The notes beneath the pieces were generated by a model that was given only the letters and a program-made list of their open reading frames with translations, had not been told where the DNA came from and did not search any database. From Symbiodinium natans (lineage: Eukaryota > Sar > Dinophyceae > Suessiales > Symbiodiniaceae), in the NCBI GenBank assembly GCA_905221605.1, contig CAJNDS010000269.1:972462-1033203 (forward strand): 60,742 bases of DNA. Reading direction: 5' to 3'. Position 1 is the stretch's first letter. Each line of letters begins with the position of its first letter. Made by a program: the position numbers and the translations under genes. This document shows, piece by piece, positions 10,640 to 21,904 of this stretch.

Positions 10640-10960
10640 AAAAACCCTAAACCCTAAACCCTAAACCCTAAACCCTAAACCCTAAACCCTAAACCCTAAA
10701 CCCTACTCTCTGGAGCTGATCACTTTTGGGGTTCCGACTTTCATACGGAGCCTTGCATGTAGGTCTCCAAAGCCTAGCGGGGCCATAGTTCTGAACCCCG
10801 AGCCCTGCTTGGAGGTTCACGTGTACTCTTTAAGTGGGGGGATAGAGTTCCCCGATAAGTTTATCGGTATAATTCCCCTACTCACATCCTTACTTGGAAG
10901 TCGGGTAATTATAGCCATCACTTTACTTTATCTAGGGTTTGGGGTGTAGGGCCTACTTAG
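10640..10960. other. Tract and short palindromic sequence, no gene seen
   Basis: CCCTAAA tract at 10645-10704, then a possible inverted-repeat element near 10835-10900 centred on CCGATAAGTTTATCGG. Confidence 0.5.
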
Positions 10961-10961
10961 A

Positions 10962-11477
10962 GACTTACTACTTGGAAGAGACCTCCAACCCTACGCCAAG
11001 GCGCACTTTGACTGGCAAGACCCATGTCCGCCTTTCCAGGCCCGCAGTCATCCTGAGAGCATCCTGTAAGTTGTGCCGGTTTAGGGTTTAGGTTTTGGGG
11101 TTTTAGGGTTTAGGGTTTAGGGCTTAGGTCTCAGTTCTCTAAATTTGTTCTTTTTTGGGTGGGCTCCTTTCTTGGGGTCCTTTTCCGTAGCACGGCACCC
11201 TTACAAGGACTCCCAGTTTCTAGAGCACATCCTGATGCTCTAGTGCATTCCAATACATGCTCAGTGCTCAGTGCTTTGTAAATTCTAGTATATGGTTGCA
11301 TACTTCACAAATTGGGGGGGGGGGGGGGGGGGCCCCCTATATTCTCCAAAAAAAGTAACCCCCTTATCCAAGGAACCACGAGCTTCAAACCCTAAACTTT
11401 TTTAGCACATCCTGCGTCATCCCGTGATCCAGGCAGACATCGCTCAGCGATTGCCACACTCTCGGATTCATGAGTTT
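10962..11477 (+). CDS. Hypothetical gene fragment, two exons
   Basis: The frame from 10962 reads LLLGRDLQPYAKAHFDWQDP and reaches ATCCT|GTAAGT, a strong donor (11066). A second exon (11406-11477) after tttttttag reads HILRHPVIQADIAQRLPH and meets TTTAGGG. The intervening intron has a G run at 11316-11332 and TTTAGGG variants. The first exon is also open in a second frame, and the exact joining is unresolved. Confidence 0.4.
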
Positions 11478-11772
11478 AGGGTTTAGGGTTCAGGGTTTAG
11501 GGTTCAGGGTTCAGGGTTTAGGGTTTAAGGTTTAACCTCGAGGTTTAGGGTTTTCAGTTTGGGGTATAGGGTTTAGGGTCGAGGAAGATGTCCTCATAAG
11601 TAGCCTGTATACCAGGAGCCCTGTATGAAAAAGGACCCTACCAAAGGGGGTATCCTACTGTAGAGAGCCCCTACACCCCTAAACCCCAAACCCGTCTTTG
11701 CGGTTGACCTAAACCTTGCACCCGAAACCCTAAACCCTAAACCCGTCTTTGCGGTTGACCTAAACCTTGCAC

Positions 11773-11888
11773 CCGAAACCCTAAACCCTAAACCCTAAAC
11801 CCTAAACCCTAAACCCTAAACCCTAAACCCTAAACCCTAAACCCTAAACCCTAAACCCTAAACCCTAAACCCTAAACCCTAAACCCTA
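11773..11888 (-). repeat. (CCCTAAA)n tract after a 65-bp duplication
   Basis: About 16 CCCTAAA units. Just before it, 'CCCGTCTTTGCGGTTGACCT' followed by AAACCTTGCACCCGAAACCC occurs twice (about 11690 and 11742), a direct tandem duplication. Confidence 0.85.
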
Positions 11889-11975
11889 AGCAGGCCAAAG
11901 TTGCTGCTGGAGCCGGGGGTCGCCGAAGCGGACGCTCCGCGACGCGGCCCATGGCCAGCACTCCTTTCGGGGGCT
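11889..11975 (+). CDS. GC-rich island, probable exon, frame ambiguous
   Basis: All three + frames are open across this island between tracts (for example AKVAAGAGGRRSGRSATRP and KLLLEPGVAEADAPRRGPW). It sits where exons sit elsewhere, but no frame can be preferred by eye. Confidence 0.3.
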
Positions 11976-12359
11976 TATTTAGGGTTTAGGGTTTAGGGTT
12001 TAGGGTTTAGGGCTAGGGTTTAGGGTTTAAGTTTAGAGGGTTTAGGGCTTGGGGTTTAGGGTTTTGGGGTTTTGGGGTTTAGGGTTTAGGTTCAGGGTTT
12101 GGGATTAGGGTTTGGGATATGGGGGCTTAGGGTTTCGGGCTTGGGGTTTGGCGTTGGGGTTTAGGATTTGGGGTGTAGGGTTTGGGCCTGAGGGTATGGG
12201 ATTTTGGGGCTGGGACGCCTCGAACACCTCGAAAGCCCAGAACGAGCTAGATTTCGTTGTTGTTGTTTCGTTTTTGTTGTGCTGAGTATGTATAAGGTTC
12301 CTTCTGGCGGGTCTTTTGGTGATGCCAAGAATCAAGATCCTACCTCCAGTCGTCCTGGG

Positions 12360-12490
12360 AACCCTAAACCCTAAACCTAGAACCTAGACCCTAAACCCTA
12401 AACCCTAAACCCTAAACCCTAAACCTAGAACCTAGACCCTAAACCCTAAACCCTAAACCCTAAACCCTAAACCCTAAACCCTAAACCCTA
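12360..12490 (-). repeat. CCCTAAA array with a duplicated AACCTAGAACCTAGACC variant
   Basis: The string CCTAAACCTAGAACCTAGAC occurs at about 12367 and 12418 within a CCCTAAA array, so a roughly 51-bp block was duplicated. Confidence 0.8.
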
Positions 12491-12531
12491 CCTCCAACCG
12501 TACTGGGAACACGACACGCTTGACCCTAAAC

Positions 12532-12627
12532 CCGTGGGAAGCCGCTCGCGTGCCCGGGAGATTCAGGCCGCACCTGGCGCGAGTTCGCAGGCCGAACAGA
12601 GGGCAAGGCGGGCTCCACCATGCTTTA
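12532..12627 (+). CDS. Possible exon
   Basis: Open frame SRSRAREIQAAPGASSQAEQ then RARRAPPCF, between a CCCTAAA tract and a TTTAGGG tract. Arg/Ala-rich; function unknown. Confidence 0.4.
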
Positions 12628-12889
12628 GGGTTTGGGGTTTAGGGTTTAGGGTTTAGGGTTTCGAGCTTTGGGGTTTCGGGTTTAGGGTTTAGGGCAAGTT
12701 TAGGGTTGAGGCAAGTTCTGAGGTAGAGACGCCCAAGCAAACAGAGCCAACATGATACGTCGAAATGGTAAGGTTCCCTAAGCTAGGCTCCGTCTTTGGG
12801 GGTTTTATGCCTATGTAGGAAAGGGACCATATACCAGAGGTCAGGGGCAAACCGATCAGGACGGCGTATGGGGGCGGATGGCACACAGC

Positions 12890-13185
12890 CTTCGGCAAAG
12901 GCCGTCGAACCCCCCTAGCCTTCGTCGAAACCCTTGGCCTTCGTCGAACCCCCCTCCCGGCCCTTGTGGCCTTCGTCGAACCTCCGGCCTTCATTTAGCC
13001 TTCGTCGAACCCTCGCGTTTTTTTTGGGGCTTTGTCTTGGCCTTTTGTATCGGCCTTCGTCGAACCCCCTCCCCCTTCGTCGAACCTCCCGGCCTTCGTC
13101 GAACCTTCGCCCGGCCCCCCGGCCTTCGTCGAACTTCGTCTCGGCCCGTTGGTATCCCGAGTCTTCGTCGAAGTTCTCCGGCCAT
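12890..13185 (-). repeat. CCTTCGTCGAACC minisatellite
   Basis: At least ten copies of (GG)CCTTCGTCGAACC with 5-20 bp variable spacers. TTCGTCGAA is nearly self-complementary. All frames are open because the unit has no stop, so the long ORFs here are artefacts. Confidence 0.85.
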
Positions 13186-13280
13186 CCTGCTCATGGGCCA
13201 TCCTGGTGTGTTTGCCCCTTAAGAGGAGTTTGTCCACGTTCAGGGTTTAGGAGCCTTCAACCCTCAACCCTAAACCCGCC

Positions 13281-14979
<1,699 letters not shown>

Positions 14980-15210
14980 GGTTAAGGGTTTAGGATTTAG
15001 GGTATTTCTGGGGGAGGGCAAATCTAAGGGTAGTTGAATGGTCCCCCAATATGACCCCTGAAAATCTTTAAAGATTTCTAAAGTATGGGCCCCTTGGGTT
15101 TTATTTGGTATATAAGGGGTCCCCTTTCCTAGAGGGTTATAGAGCTATAGGGGTTTTCAAGGGTTAGAGAGTTACGGGGTTAGAGGGTTTTAGGGTGCCT
15201 TTGTGCACAG

Positions 15211-16109
15211 ATTCCGCCGAGGTGGGGATGGTGATGGGAGTTCTCTTCTGCAAGCGCTCTCCTCAGTTTCCAGAACACCTGCAAAGAACGATAGTGTGAC
15301 TGCATCGGCATGTCTCAAACTAGAGGCACCCCTAAGTTACACCGCAAATGAAGAAAAAGGAATTCCCTTGAAGGGGCCCTGAAAAGGGTGCCCCGATTGT
15401 CGGAAACCCCCCTATTACGGGCGTTTGCCAGTTTTGGAGATGCTCTTCAAGAAAAGCATCACGAAGGATCCTCGCTGTTGGAGTTTCCAACCGCATGTCT
15501 GATCCACCCACAGTGGTACACCAGGAGAATGCCATCATTGCGATGGAAAAAGGTCTAGAACTCATAGTACCGGGCTTGACCCCTAAACCCTAAGCACTTA
15601 GGGCCTAGGGGGCTCCCCCCAAAGAAAGTGGCTGAGGATCTTCCTTTCGGCGCTTGCGGCTTTTGGGCCGGCTCCCTCCTCGCCGACTTGCGGACTCGAG
15701 GGGAGCTGAGGACGTAGCGATTCCTGCTCGAGCAAAGGCTTCGGGCGCGACACGTCTCGGATGTTCTCAGGGCGGCGCATTGTTTGAAAAAGAGTCCGAT
15801 TCAGGAGGCTCTACAAGCATTCAGGTCTCGACTATGGTACGTTGCAGTATGCCAGAGAGTGTGTTGCAGTGTATTGCCGTATGTTGTAGAAGTTGTACAT
15901 CATCATGCTTTAGCACATTCTAGTATACCATTGTATAGAATTCTGTATGTGATATGATTTGTTCAAGTCTGGTATGTTATGGTAAGATACGGTCAGTCTT
16001 ACATGGTGAATCACATTCTCTCCACCCCCCTTCTCGACCAGCCCCGGCGACAGGCTCTGTAAAAGCTGGTGCCCATGACTCCGTCGGCACCCCGGCACCG
16101 TGCAAATGA
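15211..16109 (+). CDS. Hypothetical protein, several exons
   Basis: Exon from 15211 (after ttgtgcacag) is open for about 60 codons (FRRGGDGDGSSLLQALSSVS...). Exon from 15432 (after tttgccag) reads FWRCSSRKASRRILAVGVSN... in one frame and LEMLFKKSITKDPRCW in another. Exon 15637-15824 (after gctgag) reads RRLADSRGAEDVAIPARAKA... and ends at TTCAG|GTCTCG. The terminal exon 16042-16109 (after ctcgaccag) reads PATGSVKAGAHDSVGTPAPC, TGA 16107. The introns here are mostly unique sequence. Frames of the first two exons are uncertain. Confidence 0.4.
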
Positions 16110-16124
16110 CCGCAAAAATTGTCC

Positions 16125-16288
16125 CTAACCCTAAACCCTAAACCCTAAAACCCTAAAACCCTAAACCCTAAAACCCTAAAACCCTAAAACCCTAAAACCC
16201 TAAAACCCTAAAACCCTAAAACCCTAAAACCCTAAAACCCTAAAACCCTAAAAGCCTAAAAGCCTAAAACCCTAAACCCTAACCCTAA
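16125..16288 (-). repeat. Octamer array (CCCTAAAA)n
   Basis: Flanked by ordinary CCCTAAA, the core is about 16 copies of the 8-mer CCCTAAAA. It shows that the local repeat unit can change length and then be amplified. Confidence 0.9.
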
Positions 16289-16289
16289 G

Positions 16290-17876
16290 CAGCCGGCTGA
16301 GGCCTTCGTTGCGGAGGAGGCCGGCACACGCAAGGCATGCACGTTTATGAAGATAGGGGCCAGGGCGAGGGCCGCAGCGTGTACATTTTTGGGCACGCTT
16401 CTAGAGGGCTTAGGGGGTTCAGGATTTCGCCGCTCTGCGGCTGTAGCACTTCATTCCTGGGATTGGGTTTAGGGTTTGGGGTTTGGGGTTTAGGGTTTAG
16501 GGTTTAGGGTTTATAGGGTTTAGGGTTCAGGGTTTAGGGCCATCAACCAAAAAACCCTCCAAACCCTGAACCCATCGACTTCGCGTGCGCAGGACGCCAC
16601 AGACACCCACGGGCCCAAGATCGCACCCCTCCAGGACTGCTTGCTCTTGAGTTACACGTTGTGCCCTCCCCACTCTCAGGGTTTAGGGTTTAGGGTTTAG
16701 GGTTTAGGGTTTAGGGTTTAGGGTTTAGGGTTTAGATGACCCGCCTGGCTGCATGGCTACTATCGTCCCATGTTATGTATGCAAATATTTGTGTACGCAT
16801 CTTGTCGTTTGTGCTTCTCATGTTTAAGCTGAGCCCAAGTTGGAATAGCGTATAGTCGAAAGGTCTAGAGATTAGGGTTGATTCAGGACATCGTCTTCGA
16901 TGAAGTCCTGGACAAGCCCTTCGCTGAAAAGGTCCAGGGTTAAGGGTTTGACTTAGCCCGAAAACCCTAAACCCTTAACACCCTAAACGGTAGTTGGAGT
17001 CTAACTGTTTAAGATCCTATTGCCCTAGATCCCTAAAACCTACACTCTGATCTCGTCCGTTCCGCAGCATGCCTAGCAAATGTTGCCAAGGTTGCTCATC
17101 TAGGACCCACAGTAGGTTCCCCAGAGTCATAGTCCTGTGCCAACACCAATCCGAAGCGTTTCAAGGGTTTGGGCTTTTGGTCTTAACGCCCTCCCGGTGC
17201 CCTAAACTCACTGCGGGGACCCCCAGACCGCTGGCCCTTGCTGGGACGCCTGGGACCTCCTGCGACCTTTGTGGTTCCACCCTAAACCCGAAACCCTCAA
17301 CCTTCGTGACCCTTGACCTGTCCCCTGGCGAGAAACCAACGCAGTGGGTCCAGGCTTTTGGAAGCCACGGAAATCTGGAAAATCATAGGGTCGTTTCTGC
17401 GATTAGTTACGAGGTTTTCAAGGTTTTTCTCGGCATCCCAACCTGCACAGCTTCTGCGCCATGTCATACTCCTAGAGTTTCGGGTCCCCAATGTCCATGT
17501 CTTGTACTTGCCATACCATTCAAAACTAAAGCCCGTGGGCCAGATCTGTTCCCTCTTTCTGTTCCTGAACAACACATCAAGGGCTTATGAAATCCTGACT
17601 GCATCGCGTGACAACAAGGTTCGCATCGCCTCACAGCTCTATGAACCCATCGGCCGCACAGAGAGGAATGCCAGCCATGATCCCTAAACCCTAAACCCTA
17701 GAACCTAAACCCTAAACCCTGAACCCTAAACCCTAAACCCTGAACCCGAAACACTTTGGCCTTGCAGCCAGGAGTACGGGGTGCGCCTACTTGAGCTGTC
17801 ACACCGCGGCGAGCGGCTGATGGCAGAGCTGGCAGAGCCCTTGGCTCTAAACGTGTTATGTTCTGAACTGGCTTGA
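16290..17876 (+). CDS. Hypothetical protein, three or more exons
   Basis: Exon from 16290 reads QPAEAFVAEEAGTRKACTFM... Exon 16593-16679 (after gcgtgcgcag) is 29 codons, DATDTHGPKIAPLQDCLLLS..., and ends CTCTCAG before a TTTAGGG tract. A coding-like stretch at about 17338-17687 (RLLEATEIWKIIGSFLRLVT...) may be a further exon. The terminal exon 17768-17876 (after gccttgcag) reads QEYGVRLLELSHRGERLMAE..., TGA 17874. The last exon is strongly helical and convincing. Family unknown. Confidence 0.5.
16678..16735 (+). repeat. (TTTAGGG)n tract, intronic
   Basis: Eight units directly after the exon ending at 16679. Confidence 0.9.
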
Positions 17877-18088
17877 TTTTTTGGGGGGGGATTAGGGTTT
17901 AGGGTTTAGGGTTTAGGGGAATGCCACTTCTGCCATGCACAATGGCTGGGCATGCAGAACATAGCCCGATCACCACTGCAGGGACATGTGTGGGTTCTTT
18001 AAGAGGGCCAGGGGCTCCTTGTTCATCGAACTCACGTGCCTTTCTCATCGACATCGAAATCGAAGCATGATCTGCCCCGCTTCAACAG

Positions 18089-18364
18089 GCTCAGAAATAC
18101 GACCAGGCAGGCTCCGCCGCGGGCAAGGGTGGAAGAATGTGCGGTCTGACTAAACTGGGTAGGTCCTCGGCAAATTTAATATTTTCCCTTGTTGGGTTTT
18201 GAAACGAGGTTCATATGGGGGTTTTACGAAAATAGGGGACCCCTAATGTAGACCCAAACAGTAGGCTTCCTTCACGAACATGTACCCCAAGAAGGTACCC
18301 ATGCGTAGGACTATTTGTTCACAGGGTTTCAATGGCCAACCTAGTAAAGGTCTCCCGTCGATGA
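18089..18364 (+). CDS. Gene 3' end split by a family C introner
   Basis: Exon 18089-18158 (after gcttcaacag) reads AQKYDQAGSAAGKGGRMCGL-TKL and ends CTGG|GTAGG. Intron 18159-18344 (186 nt) is a family C element ending CCAACCTAG. The last exon 18345-18364 joins in phase: VKVSRR and TGA 18362. GT-AG boundaries coincide with the element ends, a clear case of an introner acting as an intron. Confidence 0.65.
18159..18344. mobile_element. Introner-like element, family C, intact intron
   Basis: GTAGGTCCTCGGCAAATTTAATATTTTCCC...TCACAGGGTTTCAATGGCCAACCTAG. GT-AG ends, inverted GTAGG/CCAACCTA termini, no coding capacity. It separates two phase-matched exons. Confidence 0.75.
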
Positions 18365-18597
18365 TTTCGGCTAAAGTTAGATTGAAATAGATTGAAGCTT
18401 CCTGGGGCTGAGCCGTAGACCCTAAACCCTAAACCCTGCAGTCCTCACAGAATCTTAGGGGGCCCCTAGGCATGCAAAGCCCTTTACTTCTACGTGGGTT
18501 ATCAGTATCCCAAATAGGGTTCTCAGCAGTCTTAAGCTGCAATTACCCTGCCTAGAACCAACCCTATGCATCAGTACTTACCCATGACCTCCAAGCG

Positions 18598-19779
18598 CGG
18601 CGAAGCCGCCTAAGAGGTGAATCGGCTGGTGGAACACGACCCTCTTTGGCGGAGCAGGCGGGGGCTGAGAACTCCAAATCACACGCATCTGAGCCACTTT
18701 TTGATTTAAACCTTAAACCGACACCCTAAACCCTAAACCCCAAAACCCAAACCCCAAACCCTAAACCCTAAACCTTCCCAGAACCCTGAACCGTATCAAG
18801 CCCGCAACCAGAAGCAGCGATGTCTGCATAGGCTGCTCCCCAGCCTGCTGCGGAAAGTCTGCGAAGGCTTACGGCGAGTCGGTGGCTTAGAGGGATTTGC
18901 GCAAGAGGTTTTGGGTTGAGGGTTTAGGGTTTAGGGTTTAGGGCTTAGGCCATGAGGCTTCATGGTCATGTGCGGCATGAACCGTGGGTCAGGGCTCCTT
19001 AGGGGAGTCTGTAAGGCGCCGTTGGATACTGTAAACGTGGGGGAGAGACCTCCAGCGCTTTCACACCCTAAACCCTAAATCCTAAACCCTAAACCCCAAA
19101 CCCCAAACCCCAAACCCCAAACCCTAAACCCTAAACCCTAAACCAGCAGCCACACCAGGCCTCTCACCATGGTCTGTTGGCCTTGAACCCTAAACCCGAA
19201 ACTCTCAACCCCAAACCCTAAACCCTAAACCCGAAACTCTAAACCCCAAACCCTAAACCCTAAACCCTAAACCCGAAACTCTAAACCCGAAACCCTAAAC
19301 CCTAAACCCGAAACTCTAAACCCCAAACCCTAAACCCTAAACCCGAAACTCTAAACCCCAAACCCTAAACCCTAAACCCGAAACTCTAAACCCGAAACCC
19401 TAAACCCTAAACCCGAAACTCTAAACCCGAAACCCTAAACCCTAAACCCGAAACTCTAAACCCCAAACCCTAAACCCTAAACCCGAAACTCTAAACCCCA
19501 AACCCTAAACCCTAAACCTTGGACAACCCAAACCATGTTTAAGGTTCAGCTGATCCTGGCACGGGAGCTACAGGAGGCGCTTGGTGGTTCAGCTTGGCCG
19601 TATTGGTTTGAACCCTGAACCCTGAACCCTGAACCCTGAACCCTAAACCCAAAACCCTAAACCCTAAACCCTAAACCCTAAACCCTAAACCCTAAACCCT
19701 AAACCCTAATCTGAGAAGCGGTGAGGTGTGGAACATGACGTGCTCAACTCAGCAGAGAGACGTGGATTTCGCAAAATAG
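18598..19779 (+). CDS. Hypothetical protein, several exons
   Basis: An island at 18619-18705 reads VNRLVEHDPLWRSRRGLR. Exon 18812-18907 (after gcaaccag) is 32 codons, KQRCLHRLLPSLLRKVCEGL..., ending CAAGAG|GTTTTG. An exon with ATG 19535 reads MFKVQLILARELQEALGGSA... The terminal exon 19716-19779 reads SGEVWNMTCSTQQRDVDFAK, TAG 19777. The introns are telomere-type tracts, including the 35-bp array. Grouping into one gene is inferred. Confidence 0.45.
19180..19520 (-). repeat. 35-bp higher-order telomere-type array
   Basis: Five heptamers form a 35-bp unit, CCCGAAA-CTCTAAA-CCC(C/G)AAA-CCCTAAA-CCCTAAA, repeated about nine times. The third heptamer alternates between CCCCAAA and CCCGAAA. The order is regular, so the array grew by amplification of a 35-bp block, not by adding single heptamers. 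Confidence 0.9.
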
Positions 19780-19838
19780 TGTGTGGGGTTAGGGTTCAAA
19801 CCCTTTTGGGGGGTTATAGAAGGCTTTGGAATACCCAG

Positions 19839-20603
19839 CATTCCTGGACTCAGCAAGGCCGATTGACGTGCAGATGCATGTGCAACCCTAAACCCCAACC
19901 CTGAACCCTAAACCCCAAACCCGAACCCTAAACCCTAAACCCCTAAACCCTAAACCCTAAACCCTAAACCCTAAACCGACCTCCTTTGAGGTTTCTGCCG
20001 CTCTTCTATCCATCGGAGAGTGAGACGATGACCGAGGCACGGGCCTCCTGTGTCACGGCTGTGACGGTTCTTCGGACCCGAACCCCTAAACCCCAAACCC
20101 CAAACCCTAAACCCTAAATCTTAATCCTAAACCCCAAACCCTAAACCCCAAACCCGAGGCCTTGCCTGGAGGTTGGTCCCGCGCCCAAGGGGATCCAGCA
20201 CAGTGTAGACATGGCAGCGGCATGTGCTCAGTTCTACAAAACCAGGCAGGCCCTTGAAATATCTCATATTTTCCCTTATAGTGGGATATTCCTCAACCCT
20301 AAACCCTAAACTCTACATTCTATTTGTCCTACTTTATGTTTTCCTTATTGGGTCTAAGATGATCATGTTTAGGAACATGTTTCAGAGGGTTGTTCATGGC
20401 CATTCTTGTAACCGACTGCTGTGACATTTTATGACACGGAATCTTATTTTTATGGTGCGCCATAGGGGTTTGGGGTTTGGGGTTGGGTTTAGGGGGTTTA
20501 GGTTTTGGTCGTGAGCATGACCTGGAGATCTGCACATGTCTCCACAAAGGTTAGACCTCGAGGACCTGTTCCTGACGGTGCATCTGCTGCTGAGGCTGCC
20601 TAG
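19839..20603 (+). CDS. Hypothetical protein, four exons
   Basis: Exon 19839-19874 (after taccag/cccag) reads AFLDSARPIDVQMHV. Exon about 19983-20079 reads PPLRFLPLFYPSESETMTEA... Exon 20159-20245 reads PCLEVGPAPKGIQHSVDMAA... and ends ACCAG|GCAGG (GC donor). Intron 20246-20515 is a family C element carrying TTTAGGG-type inserts. The terminal exon 20516-20603 joins in phase, reads MTWRSAHVSTKVRPRGPVPD... and stops at TAG 20601. The last junction is phase-verified; the earlier ones are not. Confidence 0.55.
20246..20515. mobile_element. Introner-like element, family C, with tract insertions
   Basis: GCAGGCCCTTGAAATATCTC start, with TTTTCCTTATTGGGTCTAAG, GATCATGTTTAGGAAC and TTTCAGAGGGTTGTTCATGG; the 3' end is diverged. 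CCCTAAA units at 20296-20310 and a TTTAGGG-like run at 20465-20505 lie within the intron. Confidence 0.6.
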
Positions 20604-20927
20604 ATCCCAAGCGCTACCAGTAGGGATTAGGGTTTGGGGGTTTGGTTTTAGGGTCCTTATAAGAACCCAAAGCCTGCCTTTCAGCCCATGATAGGGTTCT
20701 CAGGAAACCTGCCGGTACCAAAATATAGGTTTGGGGTTCCGAAGGCAAGCTGTCGAGTCCGTTGAAGGGTTCCTTGCCTTGCAGGTATCTTTCCGAGATG
20801 ATGCGCCTCGCGGGGGTGTGCGGCTGAAAAGGGAGATGAGATGAGGTTTTGATTGGGCAGCCCTCCAAGTAACCCGAAAGCCTAGATCTCAGGTGTCTTC
20901 CGGGGTTTCGGGCTTTCACTGTTTCAG
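20604..20927. other. Region open on both strands, gene uncertain
   Basis: The minus strand is open for about 100 codons (20919-20614), including IISERYLQGKEPFNGLDSL. The + strand has a possible terminal exon after ccttgcag at about 20783 reading YLSEMMRLAGVCG. Neither is clearly preferred. Confidence 0.3.
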
Positions 20928-21862
20928 ATGATATGCGAAACGCCCGCGGCTTGCAAAGAGCAACTTGACCGAGGATCTGGTGAAAGAAGTCCCCAATACA
21001 CGCTCAATGTCTCGGAGCCAGATCAGGCTCGGTCTTTCACCACGCAATGAGTCGCAACTGATAGGCGGTTACCCTAAGCCCTGAACCTAAGCCCTAAACC
21101 CTAAACCCTAAGTTACTAAGCCCTAAAAACCCTGTTTTTGCTACAAGAATGGAAGTCTGGGAGCAGCAAGGCAAAGACTGAGAGCAACAGCAGCAACACC
21201 CAAAACAAGACGAAGATCAAGTACAAGACTTTGAGGATATGGAGTACTCTTCAAGCAGAGCAGTAGGCCCTTCATAGTCATAGTTGTTTCTAACCTCGTT
21301 CAGGGCAATTTTCCACCCTCTGTAGCGGGGGCCTCGTCTATTAAGTCAAGTCTGTCTGGCTATTAGGATGGTTTGAGCGTCTGGGGCCCCGGTGGGATCC
21401 TCTATTAAGTCAAAGTTCCGGGCGTCGTAAGAATACTTCGTGTGGCGTGCCTTTACAGTCAGTTGCTGGGCTTCGTTGTCCCTAAATTCATATTTTAATT
21501 TACTTATACATATATGTATGTATATTATATATATATATATATGAACTCATCCCTTTTTGGATTCGCATACAATCCCGAGACCATTTCAAGACGAGTTCGG
21601 GGGGGGGGGGGGGGGGCACACTAAACATTTCTTATAGCTTGAGCCCGAAACACCGCGTATACGTACTCATGAACCTCCGCAGGATGGTACACATTGCAGG
21701 GCGGCCTCTTATTTCAGGATTTGGGGCTTCATGGTTTAGGTAGTGCTTTACAGGAAATCGCCTGCGAACTTTAGGATTCGGGTCTCTGATGCTCTCTCCC
21801 GCGGTCGCCTTGGCTCCGGCATCGTTTGCCTTCTGCTGCGGACTGCCTGGGGTCAGGCATAA
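20928..21862 (+). CDS. Hypothetical protein fragments
   Basis: After gtttcag, ATG 20928 opens MICETPAACKEQLDRGSGER... to TGA 21049. An alternative frame in the same island reads KRPRLAKSNLTEDLVKEVPN... A separate terminal exon 21775-21862 (after actttag) reads IRVSDALSRGRLGSGIVCLL..., TAA 21860. Frame choice in the first island is open. Confidence 0.35.
21485..21616. repeat. AT-rich stretch with TA microsatellite and G homopolymer
   Basis: ATTTAATTTACTTATACATATATG then (TA)n, followed 60 bp later by a G run of about 17 (21600-21616). Probably intronic. Confidence 0.7.
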
Positions 21863-21904
21863 GGCGGATAAGTTTCTGAGACTAGTAGATCTGATAGACG
21901 CGAT

